Positions 27,339 through 40,862 of a stretch of 64,000 bases of DNA are shown here, piece by piece (position 1 is the first letter of the stretch; every line of letters begins with the position of its first letter). The DNA is from Stromatinia cepivora (lineage: Eukaryota > Ascomycota > Leotiomycetes > Helotiales > Sclerotiniaceae): positions 988,913 to 1,052,912 of the forward strand of contig RCTD01000024.1 of NCBI GenBank assembly GCA_014898415.1. The letters run 5' to 3'. Position numbers and translations under genes: made by a program. The notes below the pieces were generated by a model that was not told the origin of the DNA, did no database searches, and worked only from the letters and a program-made list of their open reading frames with translations.

Positions 27339-28009
27339 TTATATAATTTATATTATACAAATATATCTATAAGGAAATTATAATTGAAAAGAAAGTAGAA
27401 TTAGTAATTTATAAATAAAGGAATAGGATTGATCTTGAAAAAATAACTTTTTCAAAAATATAAGATTGTCAAGTTTTGAGTAAGGAAGTTTTGATTATCG
27501 AAGTTTCTTTATTCGTATTCATCTATTATATCGAAAATAAATCATTTTTCAGTAGAATTATTATTCTATTTTTTATTTTGAAAGGAATATATCGATAAAA
27601 GTTCTATTCGGGGATACAATTAATAATACCAAAAGTATATTAGAACTCCAAATATAATAGAGTTCTTATTTATAAATGAGTTATTTATTTCTGCGAATAA
27701 AAAAACTCCAATTCCGAAGATGACTTTGATTGAATGCGATTAATCATATTGAAGGACCTTGAATGTTTTATATACCTTTAAAACTATTTGAATGCTTAAA
27801 TGTATATTGAAGTAATAGGAAGGATTGAGTATAATACACTAAATTATTATTCTTAATATCAATAATCAAAAATTTAAAATATATTTTAAAAAACTCTTAA
27901 TTGAAGGATTTAAAATTTATATATTCCTTTGAAAGAAAAAAAACTCTAAGAAGAATTATATATACTTTTCCTTTTCTTTTGAAAACTTATTAAAAAAGAA
28001 TTATAAATA

Positions 28010-30200
28010 CTAAAAGCTATCGAGAATCAAATATTGAATCAGATTCTAATGAATCAAATACTTTTCAATCAAATCATGATAATATAATAGATAATTTTGA
28101 TTTATTTACAAAATTGAATCTTCTATAAGATATTCTTTAAAAATCAAAGGATAATATTATTATTCTAATTATCGATCCTTTTGAATTCATTGAAAAATTC
28201 TCTATTGATAATAACGGAAATCCTACTAAAAAAGAAAAAAAAACAAAGAAAATTAAAAAAGAAAAAGAAATAAATCAATAATAACAAAACCTATCAAAAA
28301 TTCCATTTACTATTTGTATTAACGATTACATATATATATTCCCTATTATACTATATATTAAAAATATTGCTACCCTCATTTTCAATGGGATCGATATATT
28401 TGATTTCTTTACAATTTAGAATGCTTTACAAATTGATTATGATATATCCGATAAGGAAATACGAATTCGATTTCCTTAATATTACAATTATATTATTACT
28501 ATCTAAATCAAATTTATACCGGAATACAACTCTATTAGATATAATTGGAAAAAAGGATTGAAATCAATATTACTTTGATATTTTCGCGATTATAATATTT
28601 AGTAAATGATAGATATTCAAAACTTTCTTAATTAATTTGTTAATAATTAGTGTAATAAGAATAAAGGGGATTATAATATAAATTCAATAATGATAAAGGA
28701 TTATATTATTAAATTTGTATTTTCGGTTATTCAATTTATTGATAATTATATAATTATCGAATTCGAAATTAAAAGGATGTTCTTGTATAGTCTATATATT
28801 TAAATGAGAAAGAAGATTGTTAGATAATTTAAAGTTGATTTCGATGATTTTGTTTTTATGAATTTCAAGAGAATGATAGATGAAGTTTATAAATGATACT
28901 TTTCTGAAGATTCTGTTGCTCGAATTTACAAAAGATCTAAATCTTATTAAACTACTGTTTCCTAGATTGTATATGAATATATGAAAACCTCATTTGTCTT
29001 TGATGTTAATACAAAGCCTTATTCTCAAGAACAGGAAACAGAAAACACTATAAATGAAATCATTGATTTTTTGGATAAATTTAATATGAATTATTTAAGG
29101 GTGAGAATCAAAGGTATAAGGGATTTGAAGTTATTTTTCTCGTTATCATAATGTTAAATTATTTATTAAGAAGGTAATACGAGATATAATAATTATTTTA
29201 TTTAGAATAAATAAGAGGGGATTCTTTTTGATATGAATAGAGTTTATAAGAAGAATTATTTTTGTTATTATTACTTTGAAAAACTTCTTTATAATGATGA
29301 TTACATTATAAAACAAAATTGTTTTAAGAAGATTGATGATATTAATATTGAATTATATCATTATAACGAATATAGAGTCTTTATATTTGGTTTTCAAGAA
29401 TGTTTCAATCTTTTTTTAATCTTTAAATAAAAGGATTCCTTAGAGAATTATTAGATTGAAATATATACAAAAACTTATAGGTTTGATTAGCAAAAGAAAT
29501 AATTGAAGAAATCCAATATTGAAGATGATTTATCGAATCTTGGAATCTTTAGTATTGAAATTAGAAAAGATATATTTGTAAATAATATTAATTATCAAAA
29601 AAGGGAAATTATTAATATTAATATAATTATTTAATCTAAAGAAATCTTAAGGCTATAAAGCCGATTATCTAAAAAGTCTAAATCGATAGGATGGAATAGA
29701 ATTGATAAGTTCCAAAAATTGTCAAGCATTTCTCGAAAGGTATTACTCAAAATAATGGATCAAATTGAAAGGGAGAGATTAAAGAAAGAATTCTTTAATA
29801 AGGATGAAATTATAGATATTAACGAAAGCGAAGAAGATAAAGTAAAAGAATCTTAAGGAAGGGAAGGTTTTCCTGAATCTGATAAGAATGGTATAATATA
29901 AAAGGATAGAATACCCAACTTTCGTATTAGATCCTTAAAAATAAAAAAGCAAGTATTAATCATTATTTATACTACAAAATCCTTGATAGAAATCTTAGAA
30001 TGAATTTGCAGAATCGAAATCCTAATAACAATTGGGATTGTTTTTATATATATATTAGATCTTTTTAAGTAAACTCTCAAAAAAGCATTAATTGCAGATA
30101 TCGAAGAACAAAAAGAGTTTTTCAGAAATTCAGAAATCTTTGTTGAAAAAGCTATAACAGTTTTAACAATTATTAATTATTTAAATGTTTTCTTTAGTTA
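28010..30200 (+). pseudogene. gag: Gypsy-11kb gag, copy B
   Basis: Gag region upstream of the protease. Starts with an acidic Ser/Asn stretch (KSYRESNIESDSNESNTF), then DPFEFIEKFSIDNNGNPTKK, a capsid-like stretch at about 28380-29430, and a basic/acidic linker at about 29680-29880 (IMDQIERERLKKEFFNKDE). An unusually well-preserved island at 28831-29151 reads DFDDFVFMNFKRMIDEVYK*, YFSEDSVARIYKRSKSY*, SFVFDVNTKPYSQEQETENT and NYLRVRIKGIRDLKLFFSLS in one frame, with stops only at W/Q sites. Downstream (KALIADIEEQKEFFRNSEIF at about 30080-30140) it runs into the protease, as in ascomycete Gypsy polyproteins. Confidence 0.7.
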
Positions 30201-30546
30201 TTAATCAAAAGAAATATATAATATATCTATTATTATTATAATCTTTATAGATAAGAATATCAAGATTAATGATATTATTGATTCGGGATTGATAATCAAT
30301 ATAATAAATCTGGAAGTTACAAAAGAATTGGGATTCATAATATATGAATATAAGGCAATAATGATTATTCTTGATGAGAATACTATTATCTTGTATAGAT
30401 TGATTGAAAATATGGAAATCAATTTTGAAGGAGTTAAGAATATCGTTGATATTTTTGTTTTGAATAACGCTAAAGATTTATTGTTATTAGGGATATCATA
30501 TTTGTTTATAGGAAAGATCGATTTTGAATATAAAAAAGATGAATAA
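30201..30546 (+). pseudogene. Retropepsin-like aspartic protease, Gypsy copy B
   Basis: One frame contains FIDKNIKINDIIDSGLIINI, with the catalytic D-S-G at about 30272-30280 retained, followed by LEVTKELGF, DENTIILYRLIENMEINF and VLNNAKDLLLLGISYLFIGK. This is the layout of Ty3/Gypsy proteases (DSG, then a hydrophobic LLLGxPYL segment). It would process gag-pol. It ends in EYKKDE and joins the RT linker. The minus-strand run at 30201-30569 is its antisense shadow. Confidence 0.78.
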
Positions 30547-33500
30547 ATTATATGGGTTATTGATAACAATAATATTAATAAGATCGGTTATTAAATGATT
30601 GAATCAAAATGTAAAACAAATGTTATAAAGATTGATTTTAAAAAGCTGAAAAAAGAATAGATAATACAAATCCTAGGGATTATATTGGTAATTTTCTAAA
30701 AGTCCTAAATATTATTAAAAGTGAAAGGAAATTTGAAGAATTCGTTAAAAATCATTTCTCAGAACTTTTAATTGATATTCCAAATTTTAAGATGGTTTTA
30801 AATTCTATAAAATTTAATACAAACATCGTTCGAATTGATTTTGATTTTAATATCAAAAATATATTTGATAATATTGAGGATTCGGAATTAAAGGGATTTC
30901 AGGAATACTTTATTGTTAATAATATTCATTTCGATTTGAAAGAATTTAGAATAGAAAGCAATATCTAGAAAAAACTAATCGATATTAAATATAAAATTCT
31001 TATTCTAATCAATAATATATATAAGAAAAAGAAGGATAAAATAAAACCTTTGAATAAAATAGAATATATCAATAAAAAAATCCCAAAAGATAACCTTAAT
31101 TAATTAAAATTGGAATATATAAAATATTCTAAATATCAATTATCAAATCCTTTTTCAAAGTATTTGATATTATACTTCGATATCAGATCTAAAGGTTTTC
31201 AATTGATATAAAAATGTTTAATATTATTAAATATCAGAAATATACTTTGAAAATATAAAAAAGAATTTCTCTTTACATTATTACAGAATCAAAAAGCAAT
31301 ATTAGCTTTTGATTAGATGAAAATTGATAATATCAAACTTTTAATTATCTTGTTATAAATTATCAAGACAATATTATATAAAGTCTAATAAATTCCTGAT
31401 TTTGTATCCCTTAAAATCTTTTTATTAATAATTATCGAAATAATAAAAGATTGTATCAAACAAAATATATTAAAAAAAGAAAAAGGATTATACCGAAATC
31501 TTTAATATTTAATTAAAAAGAATAAGGCTGGTAAATATTATATTATTATTGTAATAATAAAAGCAAATATTATAATCTTGTAAAATACAAATATACTTTC
31601 AAATTTAAAGGAATTTATTAAACAAATGATTAAATATTTATTAATATCCTTGATTAATTTCTTCTTTGAATATAATCAAATATCTTTAAATAAGAAAAGT
31701 AAAGATATCACTACTATCATGATCCTTTTTAATCTAATAAAGTTCATTATTCTATTACAAAAGATTACTAATTCGATCACTCAATTTGTAAGGATTATAT
31801 CAAGGATATTATGGGATATTATACCTAATATTATTATACCTTATTTGAATAATATTGAAATTAAAAATCCCAAAACTCGATATAATGAAATTGAAGTTGA
31901 ATCTGGATTAAGGAAGTTTATTATCGAGTACCTGAAAAACCTAAATACTATAATGAAATGTATTGAGTATACAAAATGTATTATCGGTATCAAATCCAAA
32001 TAATATTATAATGGAATCTGAATTATAGATTATTATATTAATTCTAAAGAAAGAAGTTCTGATATTACCAAAATCATTAAGATAATTGAATAATCACTTT
32101 GCTCGAACAATTATAAAGTTAAAATGTTTTTTGAAGTATATATCTTCTATTGATTTTGGATAAAGAATTTCATCATTATTATAAAGCCTTTTTATATATT
32201 ATTAAAGAAAAATATAGAATTCATTTGAATCATTAATCATAATATTACAATGATCTTACTAAAAAACAAATTAACTTCAACCCTAATCCTTTTTCCATTG
32301 ATTTATTTATCTGGAATCAGAATTATTATATTCGCTATCAATACTAGCTTAGTAAAATAGAGAGCTATTCTAAATCAAATATATAATAATAAATTTCGCA
32401 TTGTTGCTAAATATAAAAATAATATATAGAATTATATTGAACGGAATTATAATATTATTAAAAAAGAATACAAAAGAGTATTTAAAACTTTACAAAAATA
32501 TAAAAGAGATCTTTATAATATTCATTTCCTTTTAGAAATTAATACAAATATATTTGTAATTCAGTTAAATAAAATAATTACAGATTTATTTAATATTTTG
32601 ATCACAAAATGGATTACTTAAATCAAACTCTTCGATTTTGATATCAGATATATTCTTGGAAACAAAAATATTACTGTAAATACTTTATTATAATAATCGC
32701 AAACTACCTCAAACGATATTGATAAGGAATATAAAGAAGATATTAATGATTCGATTATTATAGATCTGAATTTGTTACAAATAAATCCAATAGTGAGTAT
32801 AAATGGCTCCAAAATTTTAAGATTATTTCAAATTTTGGAAGGTAGAAATGAAAGGATACAAATGATCGCTTAATATATCATTATACTACAAAGATCTAAA
32901 AATATATTAATAAAGGATTAATAAACTTTCAAAAAGGAAATTCTCAATTTCTATATAAAGGATCATTGTTTATTCAAAATCCAAAAAGATAGATTATCTT
33001 TCATCTATATAATAACAAACGATGATCTAATCGAAAAGGCAAAAATTATGGTTCGAATATATAAAGAATTAAATCACAAAGGTCTGAAATTATTGTATAC
33101 TAAAATGCATAATTGTTATTGATGAAATGAGATATACAAGGATATGAAAAATTAGATGATTTCTTATTTCGTTTGCTAATTCAGATTATTCAAAAAAATA
33201 AATAAATTAATGATTACCATTTGGGCTTCAAGTATTTGATATAAAGTTAATATAAATATTATAAAAATATTTAATGATTATAGATTTAAATATCTTATCA
33301 TTCTATAAAAAGATCTGAATAATTAAATGAAAACTAAAGCTTTATAGAATATTACTTCGAAAACGATTACCAAATTCCTTTATAAAATAATCTATTATTA
33401 TAATCTTTTTGAAGAAATCATTATAAATAAAGGATTTGAGAATAAAGATACTATATTTGCTTATTACGAAAAATACAGAATCAATAAAATCAAGATATCA

Positions 33501-34250
33501 GTCTATCACCCATAAATCAATGAAATAATGGAAAAAAATTATCATCCTATCGCAAAAGTATTTTCCTATTTATTACAAAAAGGGTATAGATAATCTGAAT
33601 AATTGAAAACAATACTATTTACTGATTATATTTTAATTCACAAACCAATAAACAAAACATTATTTAAATTGATCTACAAATAAAAAACTATATTATTTTT
33701 TGAAATTACATATACAACTTAAAGAATCCTTGATTAGAAAAGTATATAAATCCGGAAAGATTTATTGATTATTAAAACATAACAATTAAAAATACTAAAT
33801 AAAGATATTGAAAAAATAATTCTTTGCAAATAATATTACAAAAAAGATAATAAACTTCAATATAATCTCGATTATAAAATACTAAATAAGAATATTCGAA
33901 TTGAAGATATAATTCTATATCACAATCCTTAATCAAAAATCGATATATTTTGTAATACAAAATTTACTTTCAAATAATACAGATCTTACAAAATAACAAA
34001 GAAATTGGAAAATCTTTCCATATATACCTTTGAAAAAATAAATAATACTTTGTTTAATAAAATCTATACAAATATCCATTTTAAGAAATATATTTTGTAT
34101 TTAAATCTCTTTATAAATAACAATTCTAAAGATTTGTATAAATAAATAAATCAAAAAAATCGAATTTCTAAATATCTATAATCTTCCAAATAAAAGATAA
34201 CAAACAATCAAAAACTATTCTTTACCCAATTATAAAACAATATAAAACTA
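30547..34250 (+). pseudogene. pol: Gypsy-11kb pol: RT, RNase H, integrase, copy B
   Basis: The RT core is best read at 31626-32003: LISLINFFFEYNQISL (motif A, ancestral SLIDFFSGYDQ), LQKITNSITQFVRI (motif B, PQGATNS) and IPYLNNIEI (motif C, where YLDD has become YLNN). Connection and RNase H follow to about 32800 (FWIKNFIIIIKPFYILLKKNIEFIW). Integrase starts near 33066 with the HHCC finger (NHKGL...KMHNCY...YFVC), then a core with VNINIIKI (first D now N), EIIINKGFENKD and YHP, and a tail through about 34200. Loss of both palm Asp residues and many Q/W stops show it is dead. Confidence 0.82.
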
Positions 34251-34587
34251 AAAAGAAAAAAGCAAATATAACAAATCGAAAAAAAATTGTTACTATAAAC
34301 TTTTAACTATTAATTAAAAAGTTCAACAAAGAAAACCTTATAATCTTTAAAAGAAAAAAATGTTTGAATCCTTTTTAAAAAAACTTATTATATCATCGAT
34401 CTTACTTTTGAACAATTTACAAACAATTCTTGAACAATATTTGAATAATTCAATATTTTCTTTTTAAATCTACTTTCTCTAATAATTTGATTTGAAATTA
34501 TTAATTTTTTATTTGTATTCATTTTATTATTCATATAAGTTTTTATTTAAATTTAATATAATATTTAGAGAAAGATTTAGTCAAATT

Positions 34588-37500
34588 ATAGCCTCCCATT
34601 TTATTAACAATAATACCCTTTTTCTTATCCAATACAAAAATCATTCCTTCAATAACAAAATCGAAGTATTTATATTCATTGAAACTCTTGAAATTAAGGA
34701 AAAATATAATATTCTTAAATAATAGTTTAATTACTCTATGAATATTATTGATCTCATTAGAAACTTTACAAATAAAATAAAAGATCAAATCGAAGATCAG
34801 AAATTCTATAAAGTGATTGATCTCTTTAAAGCCGATTATTTTGTTAAAAATAATAATATAATTCAATTTGTCGAACAATATTATAATAAAACCAAAAAAG
34901 GTTTTAAAAATCTCAAAAGAATTTGAATAATCATTCAAGGAAAAGCTTTTGTTTGTTTTTAATCAGAAAATATAAATTTAAATAATACTTCAATAAAAAC
35001 AAATATAGTTTATTATATTTCTTATTTCAACCTTCAAATCCTTATAAAATTTCTGAATAGATATATAATCGAATACTTTATATAAAAAAAAGACAAAGGA
35101 ATTAAAAAATATAATCCTATAGATTTCTATATTATATATAAATTCATTATAAAAGTCAATACAAAAAACAAAAAAGATTGGATATTTTTCCTTTATAACC
35201 TTATATAGAATCTTATCTTCAGAATTTGTAGATTTATTCTTGATAATCTTGGGTTTCTGAAAGAATATTGTGAAGGCGAAAATTCTTTTGAAATTTAATA
35301 AAGGGATAAATTTATCTATAAAATAATTATTACAGAAATTGCCCCAATACTCTTTAATAATAATGATAATGAAAAGGAATCTAATATTAAAGAATGATTG
35401 AAAATAGTTATTATATCAAATACTCTTTATGTATATCGACTTCTTCATTTCCAAATGATTATATCAATTTCGGAATCTGCAATTACGAATATCGATAAAT
35501 AGGAAAAGAAAGATTATTATTTTGATTTCTCGAAAAAAGCTCTTTCTTATTTATTTATTCTAAACAGATTTATATTTTGTTGTTGTATAATTGATTACAA
35601 TATTAAATTTGTTTCAAATGATGACGATTTAGTTTTCGATAATTTTAAGATGATTTTAAATTCTTTATAGAAGCTGAAAAGCTATTTTTGTGATTTAGAT
35701 TATTAGTTTGAAAAGGGATAGTATTCTTTAATGAATAACGGATATATTGTTGATCAAGTAGAATAGAAAGTTGTTGTATTGTTGGGAGAACAAATCATTA
35801 TGGATGCTTTATATATATATCATTTGTATATTCTGGTAAAGTTTTTCGATTTAAAATTGAAGTATATTTTGGTTAAGGAATTACAAAACAAATTGATTAT
35901 GATTGTTAGGAATTGAAAGTGTATTGACAAAATAAAATTGATAAAGATATTCTATCCTTGATTCCATTTATATCAATTTTTGGTTTTAGAATGATCAAAA
36001 TAAACCCTCAGCCTTAATCGATTCGGTTCAATGGGAAATTTCTATTTCTTTGATTTTAGTGAAGTTTTTAAAGATAATTTTCTTTTATTAGAATTATCAA
36101 ACGGAAAATCCTTTGAAAATCAATTTACTTTATATATCCCTTTGTTTCAGAATATCTTTGAACAAAAAGATGAATTCGATTTATAAAATATTTACAAAAA
36201 TATTCTTGTTATTTACAAATAGTATTTCTGCAGAATCTTTAAAGGAAATCTATTTTCGAATTGTTACTTTTCGATTATTTAATTTCTTTTAAAATACAAT
36301 TCTGCTTTATAATATATTATTATTTATACTCAAAAGAATAAAAAGTTCTGTTTTGTATTAATACCTTTGTCTATATTACGTTTTCCTAATTATAATAAAA
36401 AGTTTAATCTTTATTATTCCTTTTTTAATCTTTTCTATTTAATTTCCAAGGGTAAACGAAAAGAAACTTCAAAAAGAGTAATTATTATAATTGATCTTTT
36501 TAAACCAAAAGAATTAATTAAAAGCTTTTATAAAGAGTATCAAATTCTTACTTTTTATAAACTAGATAATAACGATAATTTAATTCGGGAATTCTTAAAA
36601 AAGTATTCTTTTATTTATTAATTATAATATAATTTTAATTAAACAATAAAAAGGGAAGCTTTCCAAAAGGCTAAGTAAAAGAATCAATTTCGTTGAAGGA
36701 CCTTGATTAGATTTGAATCCTGAATAATTATAATTCGATTAAATACTATTTTGAGATATACTAGCTCTCCTAAATCCTATAGATCGATTTTGATATCGAT
36801 CTTCTATTTAACTGTAGTTTTGAATGAAAAGAATATAAAGGATAATAATTCTTATGAAAACCTTTAGAGATCTTTTCAAAATTAAATTGTCCTTTTTGAA
36901 TTAAACAAATTTAATAGAAAAGATCTTTATATCCTTTAACCCTTTTCTTTTAATATCAATTTTGTTCTATAAAATCATCTTTTTATAACCCTTTTAGAAT
37001 ATTTATTTTAGGATTTTAATATTATAAAGGGAATAATAAATAGATTACTTGAAGCCAATAATAATGAATTCGAATTTTGATATAAACAATAGCATAATCT
37101 TACAATAATGGATCTAGTTATTTAATTTGAAGTATTCCAAAATGAGGAAAAGTAATAAAGAAATCAATCATTATTTGTAAATTATAATACACCTTTACAA
37201 AAATAAAGAAACTTTTTATGATAAGAATCTCGAAGATAATGAATTCTTTGATAAGGAAAATATTAATAATTGAAAAATTGTGAATCTAATTGATAAAGAA
37301 TCCTTTATTAGGAAACTTCAATCTATATTAAAGAAGTTTATTGAAAAAGAAAAAGAAATCGTAAAACAAGAATCGATTTAAAACTAATTTACAATATTAT
37401 TCAGTTTATTTTCAATTGAACCCTTTAGAATACAAAATATTATTTCAATCTTTAATATAGATTGTAAATCAAATAGAGAACAAATGAATCGTTTTTTAAC

Positions 37501-37774
37501 AAAAAAACCTTTTACAAGATTTAATAATAAAAGAAAAAATTATTCTTTCAATATTAAGCAAAAGTTTGTAATATCAAAAGTCTTTATTTGCTATTCAAAT
37601 TGTATTTAAGAATCATCAAAAAGTCCGATTACAAATACAAAATCTGTTACAAAACATTCAATTAAATATTCAAGAAAGATCAAAGATAAAAAGGACAATA
37701 AAGATATTTCTCAGGAATTTGAAATTCTTATCGAATTTGATAGAGAAGCAACAAAAGTAGATTTAAACCAATGA
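34588..37774 (+). pseudogene. Gypsy-11kb ORF3 of unknown function, copy B
   Basis: A continuous sense frame after integrase: 34588 to about 37215 in one frame, then +1 after a one-base insertion relative to copy C, ending TGA at 37772-37774 (about 1,060 codons). Open runs include RNFTNKIKDQIEDQKFYKV, NNIIQFVEQYYNKTKKGFK, FDFSKKALSYLFILNRF, GEQIIMDALYIYHLYIL, KSFENQFTLYIPLFQNIFEQ and GKRKETSKRVIIIIDLFK. Stops are at Q/W/R-type sites. The start is proposed at ATA 34588-34590 because copy A has ATG there, followed by GCC; an upstream ATG at 34360 is probably a RIP product (copy A has GTA). Apparent hydrophobicity is inflated by RIP. I do not recognise the protein. Confidence 0.72.
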
Positions 37775-37947
37775 AAATCTAAAGTATATTGTTTTTTTTA
37801 AAATAATCTTAAAAATTGTTCACCACCCTAATTTGTTGATATTCTAATTGGCTTTTCCTAATCTAATTGTTTTTTGATCTCTTTAGTTTTTACCTTTTGT
37901 AATTATTCTAAGGCCAAATAGAATATATATTTCAGGAAAGAGAAAGG

Positions 37948-38239
37948 TATAAAAAAATTGGGATATCAAAATCTAACACATAATTAATTTATAATCATAT
38001 AATCATATAACTCTTTATAATTAGATATAAAAAAGGATTCTACTCCCCTCTCCTTAAAAGAAATCAATTGCTTTTCTATTAGTCTTTTTGTACCTCATTT
38101 ATACACAACTTAAACCATTATCTAAACCTACTAATTTTACTATTTGAAGTCTCTACAATGTAATCTGATCAATTCCAATTCCCATTTCCTTTTGCAACAT
38201 ACTATCAGGACGCACATATCTCGACCTACCTCTTTCACA
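37948..38239 (+). repeat. 3' LTR of Gypsy copy B
   Basis: 292 bp, TATAAAAAAATTGGGATATC (RIP form of TGTGAGAAAGTTGGG) to CGACCTACCTCTTTCACA. Confidence 0.9.
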
Positions 38240-38479
38240 ATAATATAATAAGTTTTTTTTCAAAAAAAATTCAAACATTTTTCCCTTCCTAAGGATTATA
38301 AAGCTTTCCTTATCAAATTTCTTAATTAATAATCAAAAGTTTGTGATAACAACTTCTCTTCGATTTATTATATTTGCTTTCTTCCTTTTGATTTTATATT
38401 GTTTTATAATTAAACAAAAAATAATCCTTAATTATTTGTTATCTTTTATTTAGAAAACTATAAATATTTAGAAACTCGA

Positions 38480-40245
38480 TTTTTTTGGTTTATTCATTTA
38501 TATAAATCCTTAGAATTATTATTTATAAAGAGATCTGAGTATAAAATATATTTCTTGAAATAAACGCTTATATAAATTCTATCAAACAGAGTATCATCTA
38601 TTTTTTCAAGGATATATATGGAAAGATTCTCCAACTTCTTTGTTATTTTATAAAATCTGTATTATTTGAAAATAAGTTTTGTATTACAAGATATATCGAT
38701 TTTTGATTAAGGGTTATAATATAGAATTATATCTTCAACTCGAATATTCTTATTCAGTATTTTGCAATCGAAATTATATCGAAGTTTATTATTTTCTTTG
38801 TAATACTATTTGCAAAGAATTACTTTTTCAATATTTTTATTTAGCATTTTTAATTATTGTATTCTAATGATTAATAAATCTTCCCAGGTTCGTATACTTT
38901 CCTAATCAAGGATCCTCCAAATCGTATATATAATTTCAAAAGGCAATATAGTTTTTCGCCTATAAATCAATTCAAATGGTATTTTGTTTATTGGTTTATG
39001 AATTAAAATACAATCAACGAATAATATTGTTTCCAATTATTCAAACTATCTATATCCTTTTTGTGATAAACGGGAAAATATTTCTATAATAGATTAATAA
39101 TCTTTTTCCATTATTTTATTAATTTATAAATGATAGGTTGATATCTTGATTTTATCGATTCTATATTTTTTGTAATAAACAAGTATAGTACCTTTATTCT
39201 TAAACTCTTTATCTATAATGATTTCTTTAAAGAGATTATAACAATAGATTATTTTATAAAGAAACTTGATAATCGCTTCCGAAATAATATTCTGTAAGAC
39301 TTTAGTTTCCATCCAACCATTCAAATCTTTTTATAAAACAATAAAGCATTTGAATCCATAATTATCAAGTATTTTTGTAATATCTATATCAATTTTATAC
39401 TAAATACCTAAAGTCCAAATAATAATCATTGATTTATTTATTTATTTAGACAATCTGAATTGATAAATAAAACAAAAAATCATTCAATTTTTTATATCCT
39501 TGTATATCCCATTCTATTAATAATAATTGTGTATTTTAGTATATAATAATTTTAGATTTTTGTGATTTAATTCTTTATATATTCGAATTATAATTTTTAT
39601 TTTTTCGATTAAATCATTATTTGTTATTATATAGATAAAAGATAATCCATTTCCCCGGATTCTGAATAAACAATAATCCCTTATATAAAAATTGAAAGTT
39701 TTTTTTTTAAAAACTTATTAATCCTTTATTAATATATTTCTAAATCTTTATAATATAATAATATATTAAATAATCATTTATATCTTTTTATTTCTACTTT
39801 TCAAAATTTGAGATGATCTTAAAATTTTGGAATTATTTATATTTATTATTGAATCTATTTGTAATAAATTCAGATTTGTGATAATTAAATCATTAATATC
39901 TTCTTTATATTCTTTATCAATATCGTTTGAAGCAATTTGTAATCATTATAATAAAGTATCTATAATAATGTTTTTGTTTCCAAGAATATATTTAATATCA
40001 AAATCGAAGAGCTTGATCCAAATAATTTATTTTATAATTAAAATATTAAATAGATCTATAATTATTTTATTTAATTGAATTACAAATATATTTATATTAA
40101 TTTTTAAAAGGAAATAAATATTATAAAGATCTTTTTTGTATTTTTATAAAGTTTTGAATATTCCTTTATATTCTCTTTTTATAGTATTATAATTCTGTTC
40201 AGTATAATTTTATATACTATTTTTATATCTAATAATAGTATAAGA
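38480..40245 (-). pseudogene. Gypsy-11kb integrase, copy C (3' half of pol)
   Basis: Minus-strand integrase remnant, separated from the rest of pol by Copia-2. The open run at 39124-39324 reads ETKVLQNIISEAIIKFLYKI, LFKEIIIDKEFKNKGT, YYKKYRIDKIKISTYHL, matching the integrase core around its second Asp (IDKE) and the YHP-like segment. It continues into a decayed C-terminal region toward 38480. Confidence 0.75.
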
Positions 40246-40250
40246 CTTAT

Positions 40251-40416
40251 TGTTGGAAATGAGGCCATCATAGGATTAGAATTGAGGTCACAAGACCACA
40301 ATGGTGTACAGACCATATTTGGGGATAACCTCAATTCTATTCCTATTAGAAATATAGATCTTTAGTTCAATTTATATAATCAATAATATTATTATTTTTT
40401 ATATCAAAAGTTAATA
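40251..40416 (+). repeat. 5' LTR of Copia-2
   Basis: 166 bp, TGTTGGAAATGAGGCCATCA to CAAAAGTTAATA; the partner at 45566-45731 ends CAAAAGTTAACA. Confidence 0.93.
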
Positions 40417-40862
40417 GATTATAAGATTCGGTTGTACAGTAGTGATTAGAAAGCAAAACAAATCGAGAAAGGATTAGTATAGCTAGTAGGGGTGGAATAG
40501 AGTGAAAATCAAAGTTTTTATATAGTATTATCGAAGTAAAGTTGAAATACGATAATATAGTTTATAATTTACAATATCACAGGCTAAAGCGGAGAGCAAT
40601 CTACATAGTGCCGATACAGAATTATAGTAGAGGCGAAGAGTAAGTTCGTATAGTTATAAGAAAATATATTACAATACGATCTTATGAATTCTTTTATTGT
40701 TTTATTTTTATATTTCTTTATTATTTTGAATTTATTTGTTATATATCCTTTTTTAAGATCGTTTTAAAAATCTGAAGATTATCTTCGATATTTATCAAAC
40801 AGCAAGAAACCTTCATAATATCGAAATCAAACAATTTTTCGAAGTTCGATCAAAATAATTAT

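Larger units (their letters stand above)
26489..38239 (+). mobile_element. Gypsy-11kb copy B, nested in copy C in opposite orientation
   Basis: The most complete copy. LTRs are at 26489-27314 (contains a solo LTR) and 37948-38239 (292 bp), with a 4 bp duplication ATAA at 26485-26488 and 38240-38243. The empty site is seen in copy A at about 3375-3400. Length without the solo LTR and its duplication is 11,217 bp. A purine tract AGGAAAGAGAAAGG (37934-37947) directly precedes the 3' LTR. Plus-strand order: gag, protease, RT, RNase H, integrase, ORF3. It is inserted just upstream of ORF3 of copy C, so same-family elements are nested head-to-head. Confidence 0.9.

Noticed and set aside
34360..34362. 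ATG in frame with ORF3 in copy B
   Set aside because: Copy A has GTA at this site with G-rich flanks, so the A is most likely RIP-made. The downstream ATG/ATA at 34588 is preferred.
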